Both the position numbers and the translations under genes were made by a program. From Actinacidiphila glaucinigra (lineage in GTDB: Bacteria; Actinomycetota; Actinomycetes; Streptomycetales; Streptomycetaceae), in assembly GCF_900188405.1 (NCBI RefSeq), contig NZ_FZOF01000013.1:1-64000 (forward strand): a DNA stretch of 64,000 nt, given 5' to 3'. This document shows, piece after piece, positions 17,736 through 26,132 of the stretch (its first letter is position 1; every line of letters begins with the position of its first letter). Below the pieces are notes generated by a model. It was not told where the DNA came from and ran no database searches. It saw nothing but the letters and a program-made list of their open reading frames with translations.

Positions 17736-18407
17736 TTACAGGCTGCGGGCGGTGATGTCGCCGTAGGCCGTGGTCGCGTGGATGTCCAGGGCCGCACCGG
17801 CTCCGTCGGTGTTCTTGAGCGCGTTGTGGATCCGGCCGTACGAGGTGGCGGCGTCAAGGGTCGCGGACACCCCGCGGGCGGCGCCGACCGAGATCTCGCC
17901 GTGCTCGGTGCGCAGCGTGACGGTGCCGCGTACGGCCTCGGCGACGCGCAGGTCGCCCTTCTGGGTGGTGATCTCCGCGGGTCCGCCCAGGCGGCCCACC
18001 GACACGTCGCCGGCGAGGACGGTGATGCGGGCGGTCTCGGCCTCGTCGAGCTTGACCGTGGCCTGCTGGCCGTCCAGGGCGACGTCGCCGAGCCGTCCCA
18101 CTCCGCGCAGTTCGGCGAGGGCGGCCTTCGCCTCGACGCGGGATCCGGCAGGCAGTTGGACCGTCACCTCGATGGACCCGGACGAGCCGAGGACCCGGCT
18201 CTTCGCCGCCGGAACCTCGATCCGCAGGACGCCGTCCGCGTAGCCGACCTCGGTCTGCTCCGCCGCCTTCACGTCACGGCTCTTCGAGGCGTCCGCGGGC
18301 AGGACCTCGACGGTGGTGTCGGTCCGGTCGGCGGCGATGAACCGGATGCGTCCGGCGGGGACGTCGAGGACGGCCGAGACGGGGGCGGGGGTGTCGAACT
18401 TCTGCAT
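17736..18407 (-). CDS. DUF4097 family beta-strand repeat protein
   Basis: 223 residues of short beta repeats: AVLDVPAGRIRFIAADRTDT, then GDVSVGRLGGPAEITTQKGDL and HGEISVGAARG, the pattern of DUF4097 (right-handed beta-helix-like putative adhesin domain). No signal peptide is seen, so it is probably cytoplasmic. ATG at 18407 has GAAGGAGAA upstream. The upstream 200 bases hold an unusual cluster of TTGCA boxes, so expression is probably tightly controlled. Confidence 0.87.
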   Translation of the reverse strand: MQKFDTPAPVSAVLDVPAGRIRFIAADRTDTTVEVLPADASKSRDVKAAEQTEVGYADGVLRIEVPAAKSRVLGSSGSIEVTVQLPAGSRVEAKAALAELRGVGRLGDVALDGQQATVKLDEAETARITVLAGDVSVGRLGGPAEITTQKGDLRVAEAVRGTVTLRTEHGEISVGAARGVSATLDAATSYGRIHNALKNTDGAGAALDIHATTAYGDITARSL

Positions 18408-18472
18408 CGTGTTCTCCTTCGTCTGCATCGGGCGCTCTTGCGCCCCGGTGTTTCTGACAATGGAAACGCTAC

Positions 18473-18596
18473 GTTGCATTCGAGGATGTGGCAACGATGC
18501 CGTTGCCCAACCCGGCAATCTCTGCAGCTCATTGCGGGAAAATCATTGCAATGGCCCTGGAGGCAATGCAACAACACTCAACTGGGCGTTGCAATG
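18473..18596. promoter_or_regulatory. cluster of TTGCA-type boxes upstream of DUF4097
   Basis: Within 124 bp there are GTTGCATT (18473), the inverted repeat GGCAACG-ATGC-CGTTGCC (18490-18507), the palindrome CATTGCAATG (18544-18553), CAATGCAAC (18564-18572) and GTTGCAATG (18588-18596). The tract is A+T-richer than its surroundings. It starts 66 nt upstream of the DUF4097 ATG and reads as a multi-site operator or activator-binding array. The regulator is not identified. Confidence 0.5.
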
Positions 18597-18928
18597 AACG
18601 GCGAATGAACGCTACAGCCGGCCCGTCACGGGGCCCGCGCCGGCGGTGCGTTGCGGCCACCGGAAGCCGCAACACACCGCGCTCAAGAAGGCCGCGGCGG
18701 GGACCACCCGGGCGGACGAGCCCGCGGGACCGCACCCCCGCGGTGCGCCGCCGACACCGCGCCGGCCGGACCCCAGCCCTGTCACCTCGGCCTTTGCGTT
18801 CGCAGGGACCGAATTTGCTCTGGCGCCCGCCGCCCCGCACGGCATACGATCACGCCGGCCGCGGACGACTTCCTACGCCCTGTCGTCGGTCCGGACGGCG
18901 GACCTGACTTCGCCCGGGAAGGCCTCCG
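18597..18928. other. intergenic, no gene seen
   Basis: About 330 bases between the TTGCA cluster and the small ORF at 18929. Long frames on both strands here are Arg/Pro-rich shadows without ribosome sites. Confidence 0.35.
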
Positions 18929-19063
18929 ATGCCCCTTCTTCACCGCGCCCTGATGTGGATCTCGACCACCACGGCCAAGCTCACCGATCCCGTCGACGAT
19001 CCGTGCCACCACGAGTCGGACGCGGACGAAGCCGGAGCCTGCGAAGAGCCCGAGTGCCAGTGA
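18929..19063 (+). CDS. 44-residue Cys/His-containing small protein
   Basis: A short ORF starts with ATG at 18929, with GGGAAGG about 8 nt upstream, and ends in TGA. Third positions are almost all G or C. The N-terminal half is mildly hydrophobic (LLHRALMWIS). The C-terminal half is acidic with DPCHHE and GACEEPEC, giving three Cys and a His pair that could bind metal. No family recognised. It stands alone between DUF4097 and the STAS-like gene. Confidence 0.45.
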   Translation: MPLLHRALMWISTTTAKLTDPVDDPCHHESDADEAGACEEPECQ

Positions 19064-19270
19064 CAGCCCGCTCACGAGGGGATGTCCGGATCCTTTCGGA
19101 TCACCGATCGGTCCCGCAGCGGGTCTGGTGCCTCCGGTGGCGGTGTGCAAGGCTCGAAGCAACCGGCCCGGCCTGGTGAGAGACCCCGCGCCACCAAGTG
19201 GTCACCCTGAGCGGCCGACGGATGGTACGGGTGGTCTTACTCGACTGTAGGCGGCAAGTCGCCGCCTGCT

Positions 19271-20020
19271 TTGCGGCGGCCGCACTCGCACGAAGCCGAC
19301 CGTGATGGGCTCCGACCCGATCGGTGGCTTCCCATACCGGCCTTCGTTTTCAGAGTCAGCGACATACCCCTGCAGACGACGATCGCTCTCACCGGCGAAC
19401 CGGACCTCGAGACGCGCCCCCGGGTCACGGCGGTCACCGACGGACTGCGGCTCCAGGACAGGGCCCTTTGCGTGGACCTCTCGGGCGTGACGTTCGTCGG
19501 CTCCACCAGCCTGAACATGCTGCCGAGCCTCCGCCTGCGCGCCGAAGCGGAGAAGGGCGCGCTCGAACTCGCAGGCTTGCGGCAACAAGCCGAGCGCGTC
19601 CTCGCCCTGACGGGAACGCGGGACCTGTTCCGCATCCTCCCCCGCGTTCCGCCGGTGGCTCCCGACAGCGTCGTCGGTGCCTGCTGCCGAGCCCGCACGG
19701 TCACCGCTCCTGCGGCTCGAGCGTATGTTTTTGCGTGGAATGCGGCTTACGAGCAGAAGTCGATCTTCCCTCGCGTTAGGCTCCCCACAAGCAACGTTGA
19801 ACATGCCGACCAGCGAACGCGGAGCGCTGACCATGCCCGAAACCCGCCTCAAGTGCCGCAACGCCTCCTCGGCCGCCGCTGTCGTGGCGGCCGGTGCCGG
19901 ACCGGGCGACCCGCAGCACACCGTCCGGCAGGACGGCCGCCATGTCGTCATCGCCTACGCGAACACACGCTGGCCCTTCGACGTCGCCGAGTGGGCCGCC
20001 CTCGAGGGCCACGCCAGTGA
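19271..20020 (+). pseudogene. STAS-domain (anti-sigma factor antagonist-like) gene, apparently decayed
   Basis: The frame contains a recognisable STAS domain: TIALTGEPDLETRP, then LCVDLSGVTFVGSTSLNML with a candidate phospho-acceptor Ser, and the terminal helix ending DLFRIL. Such proteins bind anti-sigma kinases. The only start is a TTG at 19271 without a ribosome site. After about residue 135 the codons lose third-position G/C bias and the frame runs on into the next gene. A lost start and a lost native stop suggest a degenerate gene, though an unusual intact form cannot be excluded. Confidence 0.5.
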
Positions 20021-20054
20021 CAAGGCAGCGGCCCGGGTCATGACCGCGCTCTAG
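19833..20054 (+). CDS. small hypothetical protein
   Basis: 73 residues from ATG 19833 with GGAG 8 nt upstream; an ATG at 19803 lacks a ribosome site. It contains HTVRQDGRHVVIAYANTRWPFDVAEWAALEGH, of which WPFDVAEWAAL is the most distinctive part. No family is recognised. It overlaps the run-on tail of the STAS-like frame. Confidence 0.55.
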   Translation: MPETRLKCRNASSAAAVVAAGAGPGDPQHTVRQDGRHVVIAYANTRWPFDVAEWAALEGHASDKAAARVMTAL

Positions 20055-20111
20055 CCCACCCGTACAGGCGCCCGGCCCCGTCACGGCTCGGGCCCGCCCG
20101 CCCGAGGCCGC

Positions 20112-20819
20112 CTATACGGAGACCTGCGGTCGCGCCGCGCCGAGGTACTGGACGGCGGTTCGTCCGGCGTGGGGCGCGAGCAGCGCCCGCAGTTCGTCGG
20201 CCGCGGCTTGCAGGAGGCCGCCGTCCCGGGACGCGTGGAGTGTCTCGAGGATGAAGGCGACCCTCGTGGAGTCCTCGGTGACGCGGGTGTGGTGGGCGTC
20301 GCGATGGTTCCAGTGGCGTGTCAGGACGTGGGCGCCGTCGGCGTAGACGATCTCGCCCGGCTTGGGGTGCTCGACGGTGTCCGGTTCCCCGAGCGGGGTG
20401 AACGTCTCGGTGCCGTCGGCGTGGCGGATGACGACGTCGCCGGTGACGTTGTCCAGGTCGAAGGCTCCGGCGGGCAGTCCGTGGTGGACGGAGACGACGT
20501 TGTACGAGTCGACGGCCGGGTTGATGCGCGGCAGGGCGCCGCGCTTGGCGAGGCGGCGGCCGAGCGCGTCGACGCTGGGTCGGATACGGCGGGGGTTGGT
20601 GCCGAACGAACGGTAGGCCGTGTGCCAGGCATCGATACGGGGGTCGGTCTCGTCGGCCGGGTGCCAGGTGCCGTCGGCGAGCCGCCGCTCCAGGTCCTCC
20701 AGGGCCGCGGTGGACCGGGGCCAGGGTTCGTGGCCGCGCAGGCCGGTGGCGGTGACCAGGGCGATGAGGGTGTCGGGGAAGGCGTCGGCGACGGCGGGGG
20801 CGAGGCTGAAGGTGGGCAT
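20112..20819 (-). CDS. B3/B4 tRNA-editing-domain protein
   Basis: 235 residues. The region WHTAYRSFGTNPRRIRPSV, then INPAVDSYNVVSVHHGLPAGAFDLDNV and a VYADGAHVLTRHWNHRDA segment, is typical of free-standing B3/B4 domains homologous to the editing module of phenylalanyl-tRNA synthetase beta subunit. Free-standing editing domains hydrolyse mischarged aminoacyl-tRNA. ATG at 20819. It is last in an operon after the EamA exporter and PaiB-like genes, suggesting a joint role with an unusual amino acid (inference). Confidence 0.85.
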   Translation of the reverse strand: MPTFSLAPAVADAFPDTLIALVTATGLRGHEPWPRSTAALEDLERRLADGTWHPADETDPRIDAWHTAYRSFGTNPRRIRPSVDALGRRLAKRGALPRINPAVDSYNVVSVHHGLPAGAFDLDNVTGDVVIRHADGTETFTPLGEPDTVEHPKPGEIVYADGAHVLTRHWNHRDAHHTRVTEDSTRVAFILETLHASRDGGLLQAAADELRALLAPHAGRTAVQYLGAARPQVSV

Positions 20820-20857
20820 GGCGGGGCTTCCGTTTCCTGCGTCAGGACGAAGTCGGG

Positions 20858-21505
20858 TCAGGGCTTCCAGGTGCCGACGCGCTCGATGCGGCGGCGCTGC
20901 CGGCGCGCGGTGGGGACGTCGAGGCCCTGGCCGCGCGCGGTGAGCCGGTCGGCGACGGCGCTGCGGTGCTCGACCGGTTTGTGGTCGTCGTACTTGAACT
21001 TGGCCACCGCTTCGGTGACTTCGAGGCGCAGGTCGCGGATGCCGGACAGCATGCGGCCGTACGGCGGTGCGTCTGCGGCGACGGGGGCGTGGTCGCCTTC
21101 GGGCTGGAAGTGGGCGAGTTGGCGGCGCAGCAGTTCGGCCTTGGCTTCCGGGTCGTCGACGATGTGGGCGCGGCAGGTGAACTGGACGGCGGTGTAGTAG
21201 CTGGTGGGGACGCCGTCGGTGGGTGGGGTGCCGGTCCTGGCCCGCCAGGGGCCGGGGATGAAGGCGTAGTCGCCGAAGACGGTGAGCAGGACGTGGGGAT
21301 CGTTCTCGACGGCCGTCCAGACCGGGTTGGGGCGGGCGAGGTGGACCAGGAGGTCGCCCGCGTGGCCGGAGAAGGGGGTGGGGACCGCGACGGGTGGCCG
21401 GCCGGGCGGGCCGTTGACGCAGAGCTGGCCGAAGTCGTGGCCGTCGGCGATCCAGGACCGCCATTCGGCTTCGTCCAGGGCGGCGTCCCAGGGCTGGATG
21501 AACAT
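20858..21505 (-). CDS. FMN-binding PaiB-type negative transcriptional regulator
   Basis: 215 residues. The N-terminal MFIQPWDAALDEAEW, the HLARPNPVW motif and the ISGI-like YGRMLSGIRDLRLEVTEAVAKFK stretch (key part GIRDLRLEV and KFKYDDHK) are typical of PaiB/FMN-binding split-barrel proteins. Bacillus PaiB represses sporulation and protease genes; relatives may be flavin enzymes. ATG at 21505 has AAGGGAG upstream. It is 60 bp after EamA and 38 bp before B3/B4. Confidence 0.88.
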   Translation of the reverse strand: MFIQPWDAALDEAEWRSWIADGHDFGQLCVNGPPGRPPVAVPTPFSGHAGDLLVHLARPNPVWTAVENDPHVLLTVFGDYAFIPGPWRARTGTPPTDGVPTSYYTAVQFTCRAHIVDDPEAKAELLRRQLAHFQPEGDHAPVAADAPPYGRMLSGIRDLRLEVTEAVAKFKYDDHKPVEHRSAVADRLTARGQGLDVPTARRQRRRIERVGTWKP

Positions 21506-21565
21506 GGGGGCTCCCTTGCGTCGTGGTGTGCGGGGCGGGGTGGGCCGGAACAGTTCCCGGTCAGG

Positions 21566-22402
21566 TCAGGTCAGGGCGAGCAGGCCGACGGCCGCGGCCG
21601 CGGTGCCGAGTCCGATGAGCTGGCCGCGGTGGATGCGCTCGTCGAGCACGCCCCGGGCGAGCAGGACCGTCCCGGCCGGGTAGAGGGCAGTGATCACGGC
21701 GACGACCGCGAGATCGCCACTGCGGACGGCGAGCAGGAACAGCAGGTTCGCGAGCGAGTCCAGCACGCCGGCGGTGGCCGAGATCGCGTACGCGGGCCGC
21801 TCGGACCCGAGCGTGCGGAACATCGCGCCCGCCGCGGCCAGCGTGACGGCGGAGGAGACCGCCCGGCCGACGATCAGCGGGCCGATGCCGCTGTCGGAAG
21901 GCGCCTGGTGCAGGAAGACCAGCTGGAGCGCGATGGCGGCGCCCGCGCCCAAGGCCATCACCAGGGCGGTGCGCGAGGGCCGCGCGGCACCGGCCCCGTG
22001 GCCCGCGCTGACCAGCACCACCGCCACCAGGGCGAGGGGCAGGCCCACCAGGCCGGCCACGCCGAGGTGCTCCCCCTGCAGCAGGCCCACCCCCACCGGC
22101 AGCACGGCGGAGACCAGGGCGGTCACGGGCGAGAGCACGTTCATCGGGCCGATCGCCAGGGTGCGGTAGAGCAGGGCGAACGCCACGGCGGAGGCGACCC
22201 CGGACGCCGCGCCCCAGGCCAGGACCCCGCCGCTGAAGGAGGCGTCGAGGAACGGCCAGAGCAGCAGCTCGACGGCGAGGCTGGCGGGGGCCGCGACCAT
22301 CACGGTGCGCAGTACGTGGGCCTTGCGGGCGCCGAGACCGCCGAGGAAGTCGGCGCATCCGTAGGCGAGCGAGCTGCCGAGGGCCAGCAGCAGAGCGATC
22401 AC
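21566..22402 (-). CDS. EamA family (DMT) transporter
   Basis: 278 residues with about ten hydrophobic segments and the duplicated EamA fold. It begins with IALLLALGSSLAYGCADFLGG and contains LSPVTALVSAVLPV. DMT permeases export amino acids and metabolites. GTG at 22402 is chosen for TAAGGGA 6-8 nt upstream; the frame is open for 14 more codons into the operator. It is first in the EamA-PaiB-B3/B4 operon and divergent from the XRE-cupin regulator. Confidence 0.88.
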   Translation of the reverse strand: MIALLLALGSSLAYGCADFLGGLGARKAHVLRTVMVAAPASLAVELLLWPFLDASFSGGVLAWGAASGVASAVAFALLYRTLAIGPMNVLSPVTALVSAVLPVGVGLLQGEHLGVAGLVGLPLALVAVVLVSAGHGAGAARPSRTALVMALGAGAAIALQLVFLHQAPSDSGIGPLIVGRAVSSAVTLAAAGAMFRTLGSERPAYAISATAGVLDSLANLLFLLAVRSGDLAVVAVITALYPAGTVLLARGVLDERIHRGQLIGLGTAAAAVGLLALT

Positions 22403-22420
22403 AGGACATCCCTTACCATT

Positions 22421-22494
22421 CAGTGGAACGACTGAACCGTACATCGGATCGACCGCGATAGGCCAGTCGACCGACCGGACGGTTCATTCCACTG
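22421..22494. promoter_or_regulatory. paired inverted operators in the EamA/XRE-cupin divergent promoter
   Basis: CAGTGGAA-CGAC-TGAACCGT at 22421-22440 recurs in opposite orientation at 22479-22494 as ACGGTTCA-TTCCACTG, with the 4-nt centre missing. The two copies lie next to the respective start codons of the divergent genes and are likely sites for the XRE-cupin regulator. Confidence 0.55.
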
Positions 22495-22519
22495 GTACGC
22501 CGACGAGGACGGAAAGCGG

Positions 22520-23104
22520 ATGGCCGACGCTGAGACCGCACTGCGGACGCTCGCACACAACGTCCGGGCCGCACGCACGCGCGCGGGCCTGTCCCTCGAC
22601 GAACTCGGCCGCCGCGCCCAGGTCAGCAAGGGCGCGCTGGTGGGGCTGGAGAAGGCCCAGGGCAACCCGAACTTCGCGACGCTGGTGCGGCTGGCCGACA
22701 CCCTCGGCGTCTCGGTCTCCGCCCTGATGGAGGGCAAGTCCGAAGGCCGCGTCCGGGTCGTGTCCGCCGACGCGCTGACCCCGCTGTGGACCGGCGCGCT
22801 GGGCAGTCAGGCCCGCCTCATGCTGACCACCTCGGGGCCGGCGCCCGTCGAGGTGTGGCGCTGGCAGTTGGAGCCGGGCGAGGAGTACCCCAGCCACCCG
22901 CATCAGCCGGGTGTCGTGGAGACCGTCAGCGTCACCCGCGGCCGGATGACCCTGGTCGTCGACGGCGCCGAGCACACCGTCGAAGCCGGGCAGACCGCGA
23001 CCTTCGAAGGCGACGCTGCACACACCTACCGCGGCTCGGGCACCGAGACGTGCCACCTGATCATGACGGTGCACCTGCCGCCCGGTCCGGTCCCCGCACC
23101 CTGA
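22520..23104 (+). CDS. XRE-family regulator with C-terminal cupin domain
   Basis: 194 residues. The N-terminal helix-turn-helix is LSLDELGRRAQVSKGALVGL. The C-terminal cupin (PSHPHQPGVVETVSVTRG, then ATFEGDAAHTYRG) is a likely ligand sensor. ATG at 22520 has GAGGACGGAAAG upstream. It is divergent from the EamA operon, the standard arrangement for local control of an exporter by its substrate. Confidence 0.9.
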   Translation: MADAETALRTLAHNVRAARTRAGLSLDELGRRAQVSKGALVGLEKAQGNPNFATLVRLADTLGVSVSALMEGKSEGRVRVVSADALTPLWTGALGSQARLMLTTSGPAPVEVWRWQLEPGEEYPSHPHQPGVVETVSVTRGRMTLVVDGAEHTVEAGQTATFEGDAAHTYRGSGTETCHLIMTVHLPPGPVPAP

Positions 23105-23157
23105 GCTCGCGGTTCACGGGGCGTGCCGGCCGGAGGCGGCGATGTCGATCCGACGCC

Positions 23158-24237
23158 TCAGGAGGGCTCGCCGTTCCCGTTCCCGAACGACGTGCGGGCG
23201 AACCAGGTCCGCGCCTCGTCGGCGGGCAGGATGCGGGTCAGTTCGGCCGTACCGGGGAGCAGCGGGAAGAACCGGTCGGCGTTCCAGCCGCGTTGGTACG
23301 CGGGCTCGTCCAGTACGAGCAGGCGGCGCCCCTCCACCACGGGGATGCCGTCGGGCAGTCCCTCGTTCCAGATCCGCTCACCGTTCGGGGCGAGCAGTTC
23401 GAAGGCCCCGATCACGACGGCGTCGGTGCGCCCTCGGGCGGGCGCGGGGTCCGTGGCCAGGCGGACGCTCTCGGCCGAAGGCGCGGTGCCGGGAACGTGG
23501 CCGCCGCCGACAAGGACGTGGGCGAGCAGGGTGTGCAACTGAAAGTTGTCGCCGATGCCGCCGATACGCACCTCGAACCCGGTTCCGGTGGGCCGGTGCA
23601 GGACGACCAGCGGCTCGTCGTCCAGGACCGCCAGCGCGTATGCCAGGCACTTGAGGTCGTGCCGCTCCAGCGCCGCCAGCTCGCGGCAGGCGGGAAGCAG
23701 CGTGGAGGCGTACCGGCCGCGCACCTCTGCGCTGCGGCACAGTACGGCCAGCGCGGGCGGCTGCCATTCCTCGACCGAGCACCAGGCCAGCGCCAAGCGC
23801 GTGGCCTCGTGCGCGTCCTCGCCCAGGCGGGCCGCCGACGCGTCGTCGATGATCTTCTCGTCGGGTTCGGGCAGCTCGTCCTCGGCCCCGCCGGCGGCCG
23901 TCCAGCGGCGGGCGAACTCCAGGGCGTCGAGCAGATCCTGGTGGACGCCGCCGAGGATCGGCTCCGCGCAGGCCACCGGGTCGGCCCCGCTCTCGACGCA
24001 GAAGCCGGCCGCCATCGCCAGCAGCGGGCGCGGGCCGGTGGGCGGGAAGGCGGGGATCAGCGCGGCCAACCGGGGGCCGGCCAGGACGCGTTCGGCGTCC
24101 GTGGCCTGCTGCACACTGTTGATCGCGGCGGTGAAGGCGCGCTCGGTACGGGCGCCGTCGCGAGCGGCAACGGCCTCTTCCAGCTCCGGCACGACGGTGC
24201 CGAGGTCCGCGGCCTTCTGCTTCCTCTTGAAGATCAC
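23158..24237 (-). CDS. conserved hypothetical protein
   Basis: 359 residues if translation begins at GTG 24237 (FKRKQKAADLG follows); a TTG six bases upstream is an alternative. No clear ribosome site. The sequence is soluble and helical in its first half, with LALAWCSVEEWQPPALAVL, and has a C-terminal segment with GRRLLVLDEPAYQRGWN. I do not recognise the family. Third-position G/C is high throughout, supporting a real gene. It ends convergent with the XRE-cupin gene. Confidence 0.75.
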   Translation of the reverse strand: MIFKRKQKAADLGTVVPELEEAVAARDGARTERAFTAAINSVQQATDAERVLAGPRLAALIPAFPPTGPRPLLAMAAGFCVESGADPVACAEPILGGVHQDLLDALEFARRWTAAGGAEDELPEPDEKIIDDASAARLGEDAHEATRLALAWCSVEEWQPPALAVLCRSAEVRGRYASTLLPACRELAALERHDLKCLAYALAVLDDEPLVVLHRPTGTGFEVRIGGIGDNFQLHTLLAHVLVGGGHVPGTAPSAESVRLATDPAPARGRTDAVVIGAFELLAPNGERIWNEGLPDGIPVVEGRRLLVLDEPAYQRGWNADRFFPLLPGTAELTRILPADEARTWFARTSFGNGNGEPS

Positions 24238-24343
24238 CCGCAAACCTTAGGCCCGAGGTGTCCGCGGCGTCACCGGTCGACGACCGTTCGCGACGTCCAT
24301 GCGAAGATCCGGCGAACAGGATTCGTCGCGCGAGGGAACGCAC

Positions 24344-24964
24344 ATGCAGAGCAGCAGGACCGGCACGGGACGCGCGGCCGCCGTGGCCGTGGCCCTGGCC
24401 GTGGGGGCCGTTGTCGTCACCGGATGCGGCGGAGGCGCCGGGGCTTCCGCCCCTCCCTCCCCCTCGGTGACGGTGCCCTTCGGCCAGAAGGCCGTGGTCC
24501 AGGAGATGCGAGCGGCCGTCGCAGCCGCCGGACTGAGGGAAGACGAAGTCGAGGCGGGATTCGGCAAGCCGCCTGGGCGTCTCGCCGATGCGGACACCGA
24601 AAGGGAACGCGCGGTGGCCGCCCTCGGCAACCGGTTGGCCTCTTGCGCGGTCGTCTGGTCGACGACCGACGCCCAGGAGCCGCACGGGTCCGCGGGTACG
24701 GGTGCTCCCGCCGGCATGCGCCGGCAGCTGGACGTCGTGCTGTCGGCCCTCGCGGCGCGGGGCTGGAAGGAGACCGTGCCGTCCCGGGAGACACCGATCG
24801 GGGACAAGGGCACCTACTTCGTGGCGTCGTACAAGAAGGAGGGCTGGTTCCTCCACGCCGGGCACACCGACACATCCTGGTTCGATCTCGTGAAGGTCGT
24901 GGCCACGGAGGAGGCCTGTCTCGACCGGCTCACCGACGAGGAGCGAGCCCTGTTCGAGGACTGA
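24344..24964 (+). CDS. putative lipoprotein
   Basis: 206 residues. A lipoprotein signal with lipobox VVTGC near residue 27 is followed by a Gly/Ala/Ser/Pro linker. The rest is a soluble domain with ERAVAALGNRLASCAVVW and WFLHAGHTDTSWFDLVKVV; no family is recognised. ATG at 24344 has GAGGGAA 6 nt upstream; an earlier ATG at 24299 lacks one. It is divergent from the hypothetical gene at 24237. Confidence 0.78.
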   Translation: MQSSRTGTGRAAAVAVALAVGAVVVTGCGGGAGASAPPSPSVTVPFGQKAVVQEMRAAVAAAGLREDEVEAGFGKPPGRLADADTERERAVAALGNRLASCAVVWSTTDAQEPHGSAGTGAPAGMRRQLDVVLSALAARGWKETVPSRETPIGDKGTYFVASYKKEGWFLHAGHTDTSWFDLVKVVATEEACLDRLTDEERALFED

Positions 24965-25011
24965 CGGCGGGCCGTGTCCGGCGCGCGACGGGCCTGGGCT
25001 CCGTGGACGGC

Positions 25012-25051
25012 GCCTCCCCGGCCGCTGCGACACGGCCCGGGCCGGGGAGGC
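25012..25051. terminator. bidirectional terminator hairpin
   Basis: A perfect 12-bp stem (GCCTCCCCGGCC and GGCCGGGGAGGC) with a 16-nt loop, between the convergent lipoprotein and oxidoreductase genes. Confidence 0.7.
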
Positions 25052-25120
25052 AACTTCCCCGGCACGGGCCGTGCCGTTCCTTCGTGCGGAGGCCCGGTCC
25101 TCGGGACCCGGCGCTCGCGC

Positions 25121-26044
25121 TCAGTCCTCGGCGATCCGGATGATCGTCTTGCCGGGCAGACGGCGCCCGATCCGGGCGTAGGCATCGGGGGCTTCGGCCA
25201 GGGGCCGCACGTCCCCGATGCGCGGCGTGAGCCGTCCGTCCCTGACACGCCGGACGAGGTCCGCGAGGCGGGCCCGGTCGACTTCGACGACGAAGAACAC
25301 GGCCCGCCCCTTGTCGGGCTGGACGACGGGTGGCTCGGCGACGGTGACGAGCGTGCCGCCGGCGCGGACCAGCGCGGTCGAGCGTTCGAGGATGTCGCCG
25401 CCGAAGACGTCGAGTACGAGGTCCACCTCGCCGACGTCCTCCAGTCGGTCGTTCTGCAGATCCACGAAGGCGTCCGCGCCGAGGCCGAGTGCGGCGTCCC
25501 TGTCGGCGGCCCGGCCGGTGCCGATCACCCGGGCGCCCGCCTCGTGGGCGAGTTGCACGGCGATCGACCCCACCGCGCCGGCGGCACCGTGGACGAGGAC
25601 GGTCCGGCCGGTGGTGAGGCCTCCGTGATCGAACAGGCCCTGCCAGGCGGTCAGCCCGGAGATCGGCAGTGCGGCGGCCACCGTGTGGTCCACGTCCGCG
25701 GGGAGCGGTGCGAGGTTGCGGGCCTCCACCGCGGTGTACTCGGCCAGTGTGCCGTTACGGGTCCAGTCGGCCAGTCCGAACACCCGCTGGCCGACGGTCA
25801 GGCCCGTGGTCCCGTAGCCCAGTTCGGCGACCACGCCCGACAGTTCGTGACCGGGCACACTCGGCGTCCGGTCGCGGCCCGCCCGGTCCGACCAGGTTCC
25901 CGGCCAGTCGAGTTCCCCCGGCGTGAAGCCCGCGGCATGCACCCGTACGACGACGTCGTTCTCGGCGGCGTGCGGGTAGGGAATGTCCGTGAGGGTGAGT
26001 CCGCCGGCGCCGGCGTCACGGTCTCGAACGGTGATGGCTTGCAT
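25121..26044 (-). CDS. NADP-dependent quinone oxidoreductase-like (zinc-free MDR) enzyme
   Basis: 307 residues. The MDR fold shows HAAGFTPGELDW and PGHELSGVV in the catalytic domain and the nucleotide-binding VLVHGAAGAVGSIAVQLA. The zinc-ligand set of alcohol dehydrogenases is absent, so a quinone or enone reductase is likely. ATG at 26044 has AAAGGA 8 nt upstream. It follows the MFS transporter by 88 bp on the same strand and may belong to the HD-MFS unit controlled by the divergent GlxA-type regulator. Confidence 0.9.
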   Translation of the reverse strand: MQAITVRDRDAGAGGLTLTDIPYPHAAENDVVVRVHAAGFTPGELDWPGTWSDRAGRDRTPSVPGHELSGVVAELGYGTTGLTVGQRVFGLADWTRNGTLAEYTAVEARNLAPLPADVDHTVAAALPISGLTAWQGLFDHGGLTTGRTVLVHGAAGAVGSIAVQLAHEAGARVIGTGRAADRDAALGLGADAFVDLQNDRLEDVGEVDLVLDVFGGDILERSTALVRAGGTLVTVAEPPVVQPDKGRAVFFVVEVDRARLADLVRRVRDGRLTPRIGDVRPLAEAPDAYARIGRRLPGKTIIRIAED

Positions 26045-26132
26045 GGTGGATCCTTTCCGGGGTGATCTTCGAAGGGTCGGCGGGCGGGACGGGTCCCGCA
26101 AGCGCTGACGGCCCGGGCGGGCGATCGCGGGC

